Positions 19,499-29,300 of a DNA stretch of 64,000 nucleotides are shown here, piece after piece. The stretch's first letter is position 1. Each line of letters begins with the position of its first letter. The translations under genes and the position numbers were made by a program. A model generated the notes under the pieces. The model did not search any database, had not been told where the DNA came from, and saw only the letters and a list, made by a program, of their open reading frames with translations. The DNA is from Anaerolineae bacterium (lineage in GTDB: Bacteria > Chloroflexota > Anaerolineae > Caldilineales > Caldilineaceae): assembly GCA_030432295.1 (NCBI GenBank), contig JAUIHI010000004.1, forward strand, positions 233,540-297,539. The letters run 5' to 3'.

Positions 19499-19529
19499 CT
19501 TCCCTACCAGACGAAAGGAGTCCCACCCA

Positions 19530-20687
19530 ATGAACGGCTCAAATTCCGACCGGGCCTACTGGCTCACTGTTCTGGAACGCATCGCCCGGCCACTGCTCGA
19601 AGCCGGCGCGGTTGGCGAACTGCGGGCGCGTATGCCCATCGAACACCGACCCGAAAGCACTGACCGCCACCGCTTCGCCCATTTGGAAGCAGTGGGTCGT
19701 CTGCTCTGTGGCATTGCCCCCTGGCTGGAATTGGAAGGATTGTGCGGCCCAGAGGAGGCCCGGCGCGCGGAGTTGGCCGAACTGTCCAGGCGCACAATCG
19801 CATTCGGCGTGGACCCGGATTCACCCGATTTCTTCAATTTCAGCTACGACTACCAGCCGATTGTGGACGCGGCTTTTCTGGCCCAATCCTTCCTGCGTGC
19901 GCCCAACACTCTCTGGCAGCCCCTCTCGGACAAGACGAAAGCGCAAGTGCTGGACGGCCTGCGTGCCACCCGCACCCGCAAACCGGGCTTCAGCAATTGG
20001 CTGCTCTTTGGCGGGGAGATCGAAGCGTTTCTCTATACAGTGGGCGCACCGGACTGGGACCCTATGCGGGTGGACTACGCCCTACGCCAGCACGCCCAGT
20101 GGTATGTGGGGGACGGTCACTACAGCGACGGCGTAGAGTTCCACTGGGATTACTACAACAGTTTCGTCATCCAGCCGATGCTGATCGATGTGTTGACGGC
20201 TGTGCGGGGTGTCTACGCGCAGTGGGATGTGATGATGCCGGCTGTCCAGGAACGGGCCACCCGTTACGCGGCAGTGCAGGAGCGGCTTATCTCACCAGAG
20301 GGAACCTACCCGGCGATTGGGCGCTCTTTGGCCTACCGTTTCGGCGCGTTCCAGTCCCTGGCCCAGTCCGCTCTGCTCCACAGCCTGCCGGAGGAAGTGA
20401 CACCCGGCCAGGTGCGGGCCGCGCTCACCGCCGTCATCCGCCGCCAGATGGAAGCACCGGGAACCTTCGACGCCGATGGCTGGCTGACCGTCGGCTTCTG
20501 CGGCCACCAGCCGGGGATTGGGGAGACGTACATCTGCACAGGCAGCCTCTACCTCTGCGCGGCGGGCCTGCTGCCCCTGGGCCTGCCCCCGTCGGACCCA
20601 TTTTGGGCCGACCCGCCCGCGATGTGGACGAGTCAAAAGGCGTGGGGCGGGGTGGATATGCCGACCGATCATGCGCTGGGACATTGA
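19530..20687 (+). CDS. DUF2264 family protein
   Basis: ATG 19530 is preferred because AAAGGAG lies upstream; the frame extends further back only through repeat sequence. The 385-residue protein carries features of the DUF2264 family: YWLTVLERIARPLLE, HLEAVGRLLCGIAPWLELEG, DPDSPDFFNFSYDYQPIVDAAFLA and NNWLLFGGEIEAFL-like segments, and DGHYSDGVEFHWDYYNSFVIQPM. The family is thought to adopt an alpha-toroid fold and to act on carbohydrates; its reaction is not firmly known to me. It is the last plus-strand gene of the sulfatase cluster. Confidence 0.75.
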   Translation: MNGSNSDRAYWLTVLERIARPLLEAGAVGELRARMPIEHRPESTDRHRFAHLEAVGRLLCGIAPWLELEGLCGPEEARRAELAELSRRTIAFGVDPDSPDFFNFSYDYQPIVDAAFLAQSFLRAPNTLWQPLSDKTKAQVLDGLRATRTRKPGFSNWLLFGGEIEAFLYTVGAPDWDPMRVDYALRQHAQWYVGDGHYSDGVEFHWDYYNSFVIQPMLIDVLTAVRGVYAQWDVMMPAVQERATRYAAVQERLISPEGTYPAIGRSLAYRFGAFQSLAQSALLHSLPEEVTPGQVRAALTAVIRRQMEAPGTFDADGWLTVGFCGHQPGIGETYICTGSLYLCAAGLLPLGLPPSDPFWADPPAMWTSQKAWGGVDMPTDHALGH

Positions 20688-20688
20688 C

Positions 20689-20733
20689 ACGTGCTGCGTG
20701 CTCCGTAAACATTCCGCGGAGCACGCAGCACGT
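20689..20733. terminator. Palindromic hairpin between convergent genes (family L)
   Basis: Perfect 17-bp arms, ACGTGCTGCGTGCTCCG at 20689-20705 and its complement at 20717-20733, with an 11-nt loop. It sits between the ends of the DUF2264 gene and the minus-strand dehydrogenase. It lacks a U-tract, so it may be a repeat that doubles as an RNA end hairpin. Confidence 0.6.
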
Positions 20734-20742
20734 AGCAAAGAA

Positions 20743-21741
20743 TCACGCCAAAAACTTCGCCCGCGCCTCTGTAATTTCGTACTCCATCGCTTCCCCAGCC
20801 AGAAAATGACGCAACTCTTCCACCATTGTCTGGCCCATGCGTCGGCATTCGTCGTCCATCGCGCCGGCGATATGGGGCGTCAGGACGACGTTCGGCAGAT
20901 CGTAGAGAGGCGAACCTTCCACAGGCGGCTCCGGATAGGTCACGTCCAGAATCGCCCAGAGATCGGGCCGTTCCTGCAGCACAGCAATCATCTCCGGCTC
21001 CCGCACAATTGCGCCGCGAGAGGTGTTGATGAATGTGGCGTTCTCTTTCATCGACGCAAAGTGCGCGCCGGTAATCATCCCGACGGTCTCTGGCAGCCAG
21101 GGCGTGTGCAGGGAGACCACATCCGAACGGCGGAAGACATCCTCCAACCCGACCAGTTCCACGCCCAGCTCGGCGGCATCCGCGGCGCTGGCAAAGGGGT
21201 CGTGGACGATCACCTGCACGTCCAGAATTTGCAGCACCTTCGCCACCCGTCGCCCCACCTGCCCCAGCGAGACCAGACCAACGGTACTGCCATACGTTCC
21301 AGGGATCGGCGTCTTCTGCACCCAACTGCGGTTCTCGCGGATGGAACGGGAGTAGTGCCAGCCCCGCTTCAGGCTAAAGATGACCTGGGCCAAAGTATAC
21401 TCGGAGACGGGCACAGCGTTGGCCCCGTAGGCGCTGGTCACCCGCACGCCCCGCGCCCAGGACGCATCGGTCACAATTTTCTTGACCGAACCAGCCCCGT
21501 AAAAGAGCGCTTTCAGATTGGGCGCGGCGGCCAGGAATTCTTCGTTCATTTCGGACATTCCCCAGCCGGAGAAGATAACCTCCACATCGGCCAGGACCGA
21601 CGGATTTTCCAGCACAGACTGGACATTCTGGGGCGGGGCGACAAACTCCACCAGTTCGGCCAGGGCAGACTGCTGGGCAGGGCCGTAGATTTTGGGCAGT
21701 GCGTCGGGGCGCAGGAGATAGATGGCACGTGGCTTGGGCAT
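20743..21741 (-). CDS. D-isomer-specific 2-hydroxyacid dehydrogenase
   Basis: The 332-residue product shows the NAD fold GLVSLGQVGRRVAK, then the three catalytic positions of the family: Arg in NTSRGAIV, Glu in DVTYPEPP and His in LTPHIAGAM. It reduces a 2-oxo acid or oxidises a D-2-hydroxy acid with NAD(P)H. It lies convergent with the sulfatase cluster and is likely its sugar-acid reductase, which is inference. The SDR gene lies upstream on the same strand with a repeat-filled 90-bp gap. Confidence 0.88.
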   Translation of the reverse strand: MPKPRAIYLLRPDALPKIYGPAQQSALAELVEFVAPPQNVQSVLENPSVLADVEVIFSGWGMSEMNEEFLAAAPNLKALFYGAGSVKKIVTDASWARGVRVTSAYGANAVPVSEYTLAQVIFSLKRGWHYSRSIRENRSWVQKTPIPGTYGSTVGLVSLGQVGRRVAKVLQILDVQVIVHDPFASAADAAELGVELVGLEDVFRRSDVVSLHTPWLPETVGMITGAHFASMKENATFINTSRGAIVREPEMIAVLQERPDLWAILDVTYPEPPVEGSPLYDLPNVVLTPHIAGAMDDECRRMGQTMVEELRHFLAGEAMEYEITEARAKFLA

Positions 21742-21787
21742 GGGTTGGGGTTCCTTTGGGTGGTAGAGAGGATTTGGATATTGGGTT

Positions 21788-21884
21788 ATCGATATGACGA
21801 CGGACGATAGATGATAGACGAACGGGAGGTGTCAATCGTCCGTTTTCGTTCGTCTGTCGTCCGTCGTCTGCCGTCTGCTTTCAG
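21788..21884. repeat. Family H palindrome spanning an SDR stop codon
   Basis: Left arm at 21791-21818 (GACGACGGACGATAG...) and right arm at about 21847-21875 (GTTCGTCTGTCGTCCGTCGTC region) are imperfect reverse complements. The right arm encodes the C-terminal RRQTTDDRRTKTDD of the SDR. A partial family D motif (GGATATTGGGTT) precedes it. Confidence 0.65.
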
Positions 21885-22704
21885 CGAAGCGGCGGCGGCG
21901 GATTTTTGTGGCCTGGAGCAGCCCCCATTCAAAAAGGCCGGGGAAAAGCTGCGCGCCCAGGACGATCAGCCGGTCAAACAGGGTAATGTAGACCTCCCGC
22001 TCCCGGCGGCGGATGGCCTTGACCACCCGGCGGGCGACTCGCTCGACGGGCACACCGCGCAGGGGCGCGTGGCGCTCACCCTGCATATCCTCCACACCGG
22101 GCACGCTGATGCGGGAATGGGCGGCAAATTCCGTGTCGGTCAGGCCGGGGCAGACGAGGACGACGGCAATGTTTTCGCTTTTCAGTTCGGCCCGGGCCGC
22201 GCCGCTGGCCCCGTGCAGTGCGTATTTACTGGCACTGTAACCGCCGCCCAGGGGCTGGGGAAATTTGCCCACAATACTGCCGATGTTGACAATCACCCCG
22301 TCGCCCTGGCTGCGCATGTGGGGGACAGCGGCATACATAGCCGCGACTGGTGCAAAAAAATTCACGGCAAAGGTGGCGTGCAAGTCGTCAGAACGCAGCC
22401 CAGCCATATCGCCGTAGATGCCCCCGCCCGCGTTGTTGACCAGAATGTCCAGTCGGCCCCAGCGTTCGATAACCGCCTCGACCATTGCCGCCACCTGGCC
22501 TTCGTCGCTCAAATCCACGGGCAGGGCGATGGTTTCCACGCCGTAGCGCTGGCGGAGATCGTCCGCCAGTTTTTCGATGGCGCCCTGGCTGCGCGCGACC
22601 AGGGCCACGTGACAGCCCGCCTCGGCCAGCGCCGTAGCAATCGCCGCTCCTATTCCCCGGCTGGCTCCCGTCACCAGCGCAATTCGTCCCCGTAGCTCTT
22701 TCAT
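21832..22704 (-). CDS. Short-chain dehydrogenase/reductase (SDR)
   Basis: Classical SDR motifs: TGASRGIG cofactor loop, NNAGGG, the catalytic Ser in VNIGSIVG and YSASK (Tyr-x3-Lys). Length is 290 residues. The C-terminal tail RRQTTDDRRTKTDD is encoded by a dispersed repeat rather than by conserved SDR sequence. Substrate unknown. Position upstream of the 2-hydroxyacid dehydrogenase suggests a linked sugar or fatty substrate pathway, but this is only context. Confidence 0.85.
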   Translation of the reverse strand: MKELRGRIALVTGASRGIGAAIATALAEAGCHVALVARSQGAIEKLADDLRQRYGVETIALPVDLSDEGQVAAMVEAVIERWGRLDILVNNAGGGIYGDMAGLRSDDLHATFAVNFFAPVAAMYAAVPHMRSQGDGVIVNIGSIVGKFPQPLGGGYSASKYALHGASGAARAELKSENIAVVLVCPGLTDTEFAAHSRISVPGVEDMQGERHAPLRGVPVERVARRVVKAIRRREREVYITLFDRLIVLGAQLFPGLFEWGLLQATKIRRRRFAESRRQTTDDRRTKTDD

Positions 22705-22746
22705 TCAAAACTCTCTATTCGCTATTCACCGTTCGCTATTCAGCAT
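22702..22746. repeat. Family I repeat (CGCTATTCACC type)
   Basis: Short direct iterations of CTATTCGCTATTCACCG upstream of the SDR start. Related sequence is seen near 30165-30185. No gene is present. Confidence 0.5.
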
Positions 22747-22798
22747 AGCGCTCTGCCCCAAATCCGGCAACTTTCCCCGCCGGGAATTGCCTCTGTAT

Positions 22799-22827
22799 TT
22801 GGTCACTTTCGCGCAGAAAGGTATACT
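22799..22827 (+). promoter_or_regulatory. Promoter of the disulfide-formation operon
   Basis: TTGGTC at 22799-22804, 17-bp spacer, TATACT at 22822-22827, about 50 bp before the DsbA-like start. Confidence 0.55.
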
Positions 22828-22879
22828 GTAGAAAGTTATATCCCTGAATCTCCCAACCAAATGAGGTCAAAGAGAACAA

Positions 22880-23602
22880 ATGGCCGAACGTTCAAGAACA
22901 TCCCGTCCTGTATCTGCCGCAGCCACACCCGGCAAGAAAAAACCGCCCACCGGTCTTCTGCTGATTGGCGGCGCGGCAATTCTGGTCGTGATCGTCGTGA
23001 TTGCCTATGTGATTGCCAACCAGCCAGCACCTGCGGTCGCCACCGACTATAATGAAGTCCCCGTCGAATGGATCGATCGGAATAGCATTGGCAACCCGGA
23101 TGCAGTCGTCGTCCTGCAGGGCTGGGAAGATTTCCCCTGCCCGGCCTGCGCCAGTTGGAATCAGACTGTCAAGCCCCGATTGCTGGACGACTATATCAAA
23201 GCGGGCAAAATACGCCTGGAGTATCACTACTTCCCCCTGAGCCAGCACGAACCGGGGGCCAGTGTATCCGCCCAGGCAGCGGAGTGCGCGGCGGATCAGG
23301 GCGCATTCTGGCCCATGCATGACAAACTCTTTGCCGGGCAGAATTCGGGCGCGGCCGCATTCTCTGCCGAGCGGATGATCACCTATGCGGAAGATTTGGG
23401 GCTGGACAGCCGGGTATTCACCCAATGCCTGACCGGACAAGAACATTTCCAGGCCGTGCAGGCATCCTTGAGCCAGGCCGTGAGTCTGGGACTGAACAGT
23501 ACGCCGTCCCTGCTGATCAACAATCAGCTAGTGGACAACCCAATGGATTATGCGGCCGTCTCCGCTGAAATCGACAGGCTCCTGGCTGCCGCAGGCCAGT
23601 AG
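22880..23602 (+). CDS. Membrane-anchored DsbA-like thiol oxidoreductase
   Basis: A basic N-terminus and one membrane segment (about 26-46, GLLLIGGAAILVVIVVIAYVI) anchor a thioredoxin-fold domain outside the cell. The active site is C87-P-A-C90 in FPCPACASW, and the cis-proline loop is TPSLLINN. This matches the DsbA-like Thioredoxin_4/BdbD group, which introduces disulfides into exported proteins. The next gene encodes its probable oxidant, a DsbB homologue, 17 bp downstream, so the two form a unit. Confidence 0.85.
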   Translation: MAERSRTSRPVSAAATPGKKKPPTGLLLIGGAAILVVIVVIAYVIANQPAPAVATDYNEVPVEWIDRNSIGNPDAVVVLQGWEDFPCPACASWNQTVKPRLLDDYIKAGKIRLEYHYFPLSQHEPGASVSAQAAECAADQGAFWPMHDKLFAGQNSGAAAFSAERMITYAEDLGLDSRVFTQCLTGQEHFQAVQASLSQAVSLGLNSTPSLLINNQLVDNPMDYAAVSAEIDRLLAAAGQ

Positions 23603-23619
23603 AAGGATACGCAGAAGTG

Positions 23620-24528
23620 ATGGAATCGTCTACATCCACTGGTCGGACGGGTAGCTGGGCACTCTATATCGCATTGCTGGCCGCGTGGACAGCGATGCTG
23701 GGCAGTCTCTACTTCAGCGAAGTGCGGGGCTATGTGCCCTGCGCCCTCTGCTGGTATCAGCGGATTTTGATGTATCCGTTGACCGGGCTGATCGCTTTTG
23801 GCATCCTGCGCCGGGATCGCCATCTGCCCTTTCTGGTGCTGCCCTTTTCCCTGCTGGGGCAAGGGGTTTCCACGTACCACTACCTGATCCAGAAGACGAC
23901 GATTTTCGGTGGGCCAACAGCCTGCGCGGCGGGCGTGCCCTGCACAACTGCCTGGATCAACTGGCTCGGTTTCATCACTATTCCCTTTCTGGCGATGATC
24001 GCGTTCCTCATCATCACTATCGCCGTCCTGACCGCCTATTACAGCGACCAGCCCAGCGAGAAAAACCGAATGCCAGTGCGCTGGCCGGTGGTTGCGATTA
24101 TTGCTCTGGCTCTGCTGATCTACGGCGGTGTCTACGGCCAGGCCCAGGCGGCCAAAGAGGCAGCAGCGACTGCCCTGCCGGTGACCGTTCTGGAAGGGAC
24201 CGAAGACGCTGAGCACAATCCGGTGGAACCAGCCGCGCCCTCGGCGACGTTGGAGGAGGGCAAACTTCTGTATGCCCAAGCCTGCGCCGCCTGTCACGGC
24301 CCCAACGGAGAAGGCATTGTGACATTGGGGAATACACTTGTCGCCTCCAAGTTTCTGACGACAAACGACGACGCGGCGGTGCTGGCGATGATCCGGGCCG
24401 GACGGGAACCGAACGCAGCGGACAATGCCAGCGGTGTAGCTATGCCTGCCAGCGGCGGTCGCCCGGATTTGACGGATACGCAGTTGACTGCGATTATTGG
24501 CTATATTCGCAACGGACTTCCCCAATAA
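23620..24528 (+). CDS. DsbB/BdbC-type disulfide oxidase fused to a cytochrome c domain
   Basis: Residues 1-175 form a four-helix DsbB domain with C41-A-L-C44 in YVPCALCWYQR and a second pair in CAAGVPC. A further membrane helix (about 153-175, VVAIIALALLIYGGV) is followed by a class I cytochrome c domain with C222-A-A-C225-H226 and an axial Met in VAMPASGG. Ordinary DsbB proteins are about 170 residues and pass electrons to quinone. The fused haem domain suggests that electrons from disulfide formation go to, or through, a cytochrome. ATG 23620 is used; GTG 23617 is adjacent. The gene lies in an operon with the DsbA-like gene. Confidence 0.82.
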   Translation: MESSTSTGRTGSWALYIALLAAWTAMLGSLYFSEVRGYVPCALCWYQRILMYPLTGLIAFGILRRDRHLPFLVLPFSLLGQGVSTYHYLIQKTTIFGGPTACAAGVPCTTAWINWLGFITIPFLAMIAFLIITIAVLTAYYSDQPSEKNRMPVRWPVVAIIALALLIYGGVYGQAQAAKEAAATALPVTVLEGTEDAEHNPVEPAAPSATLEEGKLLYAQACAACHGPNGEGIVTLGNTLVASKFLTTNDDAAVLAMIRAGREPNAADNASGVAMPASGGRPDLTDTQLTAIIGYIRNGLPQ

Positions 24529-24542
24529 GAGAGTATTCTTCT

Positions 24543-25346
24543 GTGACAAATATGGCACGCCGCTTATTGACGATCCATCTAACGCTGCTCATTCTGGCAC
24601 TGGTAAGTGTGCTGTGGCTGCCCGCGCCCTCTGCGCTGGCCCAATCCGGGCCGGGGATCACATCGCCCGCCACGGGTAGCAGTGTGCGGGGCAGTGTGGC
24701 TGTACGGGGCACGGCCAGCAGCGACTCCTTCGCCCGCTACGAACTCTACTTCAAGCAGGAACCCAGCGGCGACGAGTCGTATATCTGGTTTGCTGGCAAC
24801 ACAGCCCAGGTTTTTGACGGCGAATTGGGCACCTGGCAGACGGGCGATCTGGCGCCGGGAACCTACACCCTGCGTCTGCGCATTGTGCGGCCCGACGGCA
24901 ACTACGGCGAATTCTTTGCCCGGGACCTGCGGGTGAATCTGGAAGCGCCCACACCCACGCCCACAGAAACGCCCACCGGACCGACGCCCACGCCGATTCC
25001 CATCGACACGCCCACGCCCATCACCCAGCCCACGCCGGTGGTTGTCTCGGTGGACCAGCCCGATCTGGCCGAACCGACACCGACCCCCACGCCGGAACTG
25101 GTAGCACTGAACAGCGGTGGCGACAGTCAATCGGCCGTGGCCGATGAACCGCAGGCCGTGGGTTCTACAGAAGCCGTGAGCGAAGGAAATGCGATTACAC
25201 GCGAGTTGAGCGCTGCGGTTTCGCTGGACAGGCTAGGAGATCGCTTCTTCACAGGTGCGCGCTGGGCCGCGGGAATTTTCTTGCTCGTCTTTGCAATTTT
25301 TGCGGCCAAGCGCCTGATTCAGTGGGCACTGGCCCGGGCAGGCTGA
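24543..25346 (+). CDS. Exported Ig-like protein with Pro-Thr stalk and C-terminal membrane anchor
   Basis: A signal peptide (LLILALVSVLWLPAPSALA) is followed by an Ig-like module (ITSPATGSSVRGSVAVRGTAS ... GTYTLRLRIVRPDGNYGEFF), a Thr-Pro linker (about 140-190) and a C-terminal membrane helix (FLLVFAIFAAKRLI). GTG 24543 has AGAGAG about 8 bp upstream; ATG 24552 is the alternative. It follows the DsbB-cytochrome gene by 14 bp and may be a client or partner, though nothing shows this directly. Function unknown. Confidence 0.7.
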   Translation: MTNMARRLLTIHLTLLILALVSVLWLPAPSALAQSGPGITSPATGSSVRGSVAVRGTASSDSFARYELYFKQEPSGDESYIWFAGNTAQVFDGELGTWQTGDLAPGTYTLRLRIVRPDGNYGEFFARDLRVNLEAPTPTPTETPTGPTPTPIPIDTPTPITQPTPVVVSVDQPDLAEPTPTPTPELVALNSGGDSQSAVADEPQAVGSTEAVSEGNAITRELSAAVSLDRLGDRFFTGARWAAGIFLLVFAIFAAKRLIQWALARAG

Positions 25347-25520
25347 CGATTGCTCTGTCCTGGCAGACAGAAACCTGCCCTACAATTAAAGCGTTGAAAT
25401 CGAACCCTCCCACAGGCCATTGCGCCCGTGAGAGGGTTTCCGGCGTTGATCGAAAAGATGAACTTTCTACAAAAAATAGTGCGCTGGGTTCAGCCCCGCG
25501 CACAAACCGAAGAGAATGGT

Positions 25521-26141
25521 ATGGCAGACGTAAAAATGATCGTGGGCCTGGGCAATCCCGGCCCCCAATATGCGCGCAATCGGCACAATCTGGGCTTTCA
25601 GGTCATCGACATTCTGGCCCGCCGCCACAATATCGATCTGGGCCGCAGCCAGAATAAAGCCCGTTACGGGGATGGCTGGATCAGCCAACGGCGCACGCCA
25701 GACCCGGCCGATCCGTTTGGTGGGCTGGCCGAGCGGCAGAAGGTGCTGCTGGTCAAACCGATGACGTATATGAACAACAGCGGCCAGGCCGTCGGCCCGC
25801 TCATGCGCTACTTTGATGTGGATGTGGCAAATCTGCTCGTCATCCACGACGACCTGGACCTGGCCTCGGCCAAACTGCGTCTGCGTCCCGGCGGCAGTTC
25901 CGGCGGGCAGAACGGGATCAAATCGATCATCCAGCATCTGGGCGGCGCGCAGGAATTTGGCCGGGTGCGCATGGGTATCGGTCGCCCGCCCGGACGGATG
26001 AACCCCGCAGATTATGTGTTGCAAAATTTCAGCGCAGCGGAAGAGGAAGAGTTTGCTATCCTGCGGGAGACCACCGCTGACGCAGTAGAATACTGGCTGT
26101 TTGAAGGCATCGAAGTGGCGATGAATCGATTTAATGGATGA
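25521..26141 (+). CDS. pth: Peptidyl-tRNA hydrolase
   Basis: Start [26 protein letters not shown] contains the conserved N and catalytic His of bacterial Pth. [18 protein letters not shown] and [13 protein letters not shown] complete the family motifs. It frees tRNA from dropped peptidyl-tRNA. ATG 25521 gives the usual N-terminus; ATG 25458 is open in frame but would add an unconserved extension. A 10-residue insert ([18 protein letters not shown] region) precedes the KVLLVKP strand. Confidence 0.93.
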   Translation: MADVKMIVGLGNPGPQYARNRHNLGFQVIDILARRHNIDLGRSQNKARYGDGWISQRRTPDPADPFGGLAERQKVLLVKPMTYMNNSGQAVGPLMRYFDVDVANLLVIHDDLDLASAKLRLRPGGSSGGQNGIKSIIQHLGGAQEFGRVRMGIGRPPGRMNPADYVLQNFSAAEEEEFAILRETTADAVEYWLFEGIEVAMNRFNG

Positions 26142-26156
26142 TAAACTGATAGGGTT

Positions 26157-26290
26157 GATCAGCGCCGGTTGAGTAGGCGGGTGCTTTTCCCCGCCGTATC
26201 GAAACCAAGCGGGTAAACCCTATTATCGTTCAACCCGTTCGCTAGGTTTCGATACGCCTCGAAGACTCGGCTACTCAACCAGCGCTTACT
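26157..26290. repeat. Family G repeat (TATCGAAAC type)
   Basis: Contains CGCCGTATCGAAAC near 26190 and its inverted partner GTTTCGATACGCC near 26247, plus GGTTGAGTAGG and CTACTCAACC outer arms. A diverged copy lies at 31413-31570. It fills the whole gap between pth and mfd. Confidence 0.7.
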
Positions 26291-26308
26291 ATCCTGGATC
26301 GACAATTC

Positions 26309-29300
26309 ATGAAACTTAACGGCCTACTACCCATACTGCACAGACTCCCTGCCTACACACATCTGCTGGACACTGGCAGCAACGCGCCGTTGGCACTGAT
26401 ACGCGCGGCCCGTCCATTTCTGGCCGCGGGATTGGCGACGGACAGTCCTGGCCCAGTAGTTATCCTCACTGGCAGCAGCGAGCAGGCCCAGCAGTGGGTG
26501 GAAGGGATCAGCCACTTTCTGACCCCCGCGGATGAGGGCGGCCCGCCTGTGCTGCTCTACCCGGAGCCGGACAGTCTGCCCTTCGAGCGCATCGCATGGA
26601 CCGACCGCACCCGCCAGTCCCGACTGACCGCGCTGGCCGCGTTGCAGAGCAAATCCGGCCCGCCGCCGATTGTCGTCGCACCGACCCGCGCCCTGCTGCA
26701 AATGACCCTCCCGGCCAGGGACCTACGGCTTTCCCTGCGCCCCCTTTCTGTGGGCGGCGTCATCCGCCTGAACGAGACACTGACCCGCTGGGTGGAGTCG
26801 GGCTATGAACCCGCGGAGGTGGTGGAGGAGCCAGGCCGCTTTGCCCGGCGCGGTGGTCTGGTGGACATCTGGCCGCCCAACCTGCCCTATCCCATCCGCA
26901 TCGACCTCTTCGGCGACGAAGTGGAGAGCCTGCGCGTCTTTGACCCCAACACCCAACGCACAGAACGAAAGGTGAACCGGGTTGAAATCGGCCCCGGCAG
27001 CGAAGCACTGACTAAATACAGTGACAGAGTGACAGGCTGGCAGGGCGACAAGATGCCAGGCGAGTCGCCAGTCACCAGTGACCAATCTCCACTCCCCAAT
27101 CCCCAGTCCCCTCTCCTGGCCGACCCCAATGTGCTGCTGGCGATCCGGGATGAGATCGCCAACGAACTGGACCTGCTGGCCCAGGGGCGCAGCTTTCGGG
27201 GCATAGAGTGGTATCTGCCCCTTTTCTACGCCCAGCCCGCCTCCCTGTTGGATCACCTGCCGGCCAACGCTAAACTGCTGATCGACGACGGCACGGATTT
27301 CACCACCCGGCTACACGAAGCTGACGAGCGAGTGCAGCAGCTTCGCTACGAACTGGGCCGCAGCGGGGAACTGCCCGCGGGCTTCCCGTCCAGTTTTTTC
27401 AGTGGCGAGGAGATGCTGGCGGCGGTGCAGGCGCGTCAGCCCATTCTGCTCGGCTTTGGCGATCTGGTGGGCCGGGCCGACAGCGAACCCTCACCCCTGG
27501 CCCGAAGTTTTGTCCCTGGCCCCCGCTTCGGCGGCAAGAGCAAAGAGATCGTCCAGGCCATTGGCAAAGCTGTGGCCGCGGGCGATCAGGTGGTGCTTCT
27601 CACCCGCCAGGCCGCGCGGATGCAGAACGATCTGAACGAAGCATCCATCCCCGCAGACCTGCGCGCCGATCTGTCCGCCCCTCCCGGCGCAGGCGTCACA
27701 ATTGTGCAGAGCGTCCTCTCCGAAGGGTTTGTGATGCAAGGGGCGAGGGGCGAGGGGCGAGAGACAGATGACGAATCCCAATCCGCAACTCGCAATTCGC
27801 CCCTCGCAAATCTCCACCTCCTCACCGACGCCGAACTCTTTGGCTGGCAGAGCAGCGGTCAGCGCAAACGGGCCAAGACCCGCTCATCGGTGGCCCCGGA
27901 ACTCTTCTTCGCCGATGTCAAGGCCGGGGAGTATGTGGTGCATATGGAGCACGGCATCGGCCTCTACGAGGGGCTGGTGAAGATCGAACTGAGCGGCGTG
28001 GCCCGGGAGTATTTGCAGGTTAGCTATGCCCAGAGCGACAAATTGTACGTGCCAGTGCATCAGGCCGACCGGCTCAGCCGCTATGTGGGCGCAGGGGACA
28101 GCGGCATTCCGCCCGCCATCACCCGGCTGGGCACGGCGGACTGGCAGACTGTCAAAGAGCGGGCCAAGAAGGCGGTGGAGGAGATCGCGGAGGATTTGCT
28201 CGTCCTCTACGCCGAGCGGGAACTGGTGACGGGTCACGCATTTGGGAAAGATTCGGCCTGGCAGGAGGAGATGGAGGCTGCCTTCCCCTTCCAGGAGACC
28301 GAAGACCAGATACAGGCCATCGGCGAAGTCAAGCGGGATATGGAGTCGGAAGAGCCGATGGACCGGATTATCATCGGCGATGTGGGCTACGGCAAGACGG
28401 AAGTGGCCGTGCGCGCGGCCTTCAAAGCGGTGATGGACGGCAAACAGGTGGCCGTACTCGTGCCCACGACGGTCCTGGCCCAGCAGCACCACCGCACCTT
28501 CAGCCGTCGCCTGTCCCAGTTCCCGGTCACAGTCGAGGTGCTCTCCCGCTTCCGCACGACCGCCCAGCAGACCAAAATTTTGCAGGGCATCCGGGAAGGC
28601 AGTGTGGATATTGTGGTGGGAACCCACCGGCTGCTCAGCAAAGACCTGGACTTTCACGATCTGGGGCTGCTGGTGGTGGACGAGGAGCAGCGCTTTGGGG
28701 TCTCTCACAAAGAGAAGCTGAAGCAGATGCGCAAGCAGGTGGACGTGTTGACCCTCAGCGCAACGCCCATTCCCCGCACCCTACACATGAGCCTGAGCGG
28801 CGTGCGGGATATGAGCACCATCAACACCCCGCCCCAGGAACGGCTACCTGTGCGCACAATTTTGTCAGAATACGACGACAACCTGGTCAAACAGGCCATC
28901 CAGCGGGAGATCGACCGGGACGGCCAGGTCTTTCTGGTGCATAACCGGGTGCAGGGCATCGAACAGATTGCGGCGCGAGTGCGGCGGCTGGTCCCGGATG
29001 CACGGGTGGAGGTGGCCCACGGCCAGATGGCGGAGCGGGGGCTGGAAGATGTGATGATGCGTTTCTCCGAGGGGGAGATCGATGTGCTGGTCTCGACGAC
29101 GATTGTGGAGAACGGGCTGGACATCCGCCGGGCCAATACGATGATTATCAACCGGACGGACCACTTCGGCCTGGCCCAGCTCTACCAGTTGCGGGGGCGG
29201 GTGGGCCGGGGTGCGGTGCGGGGCTACTGCTATCTGCTGCACGACAAGCACAAATCCCTCACCTTCGATTCGCGACGACGGCTGGAAGCGCTGATTGAGA

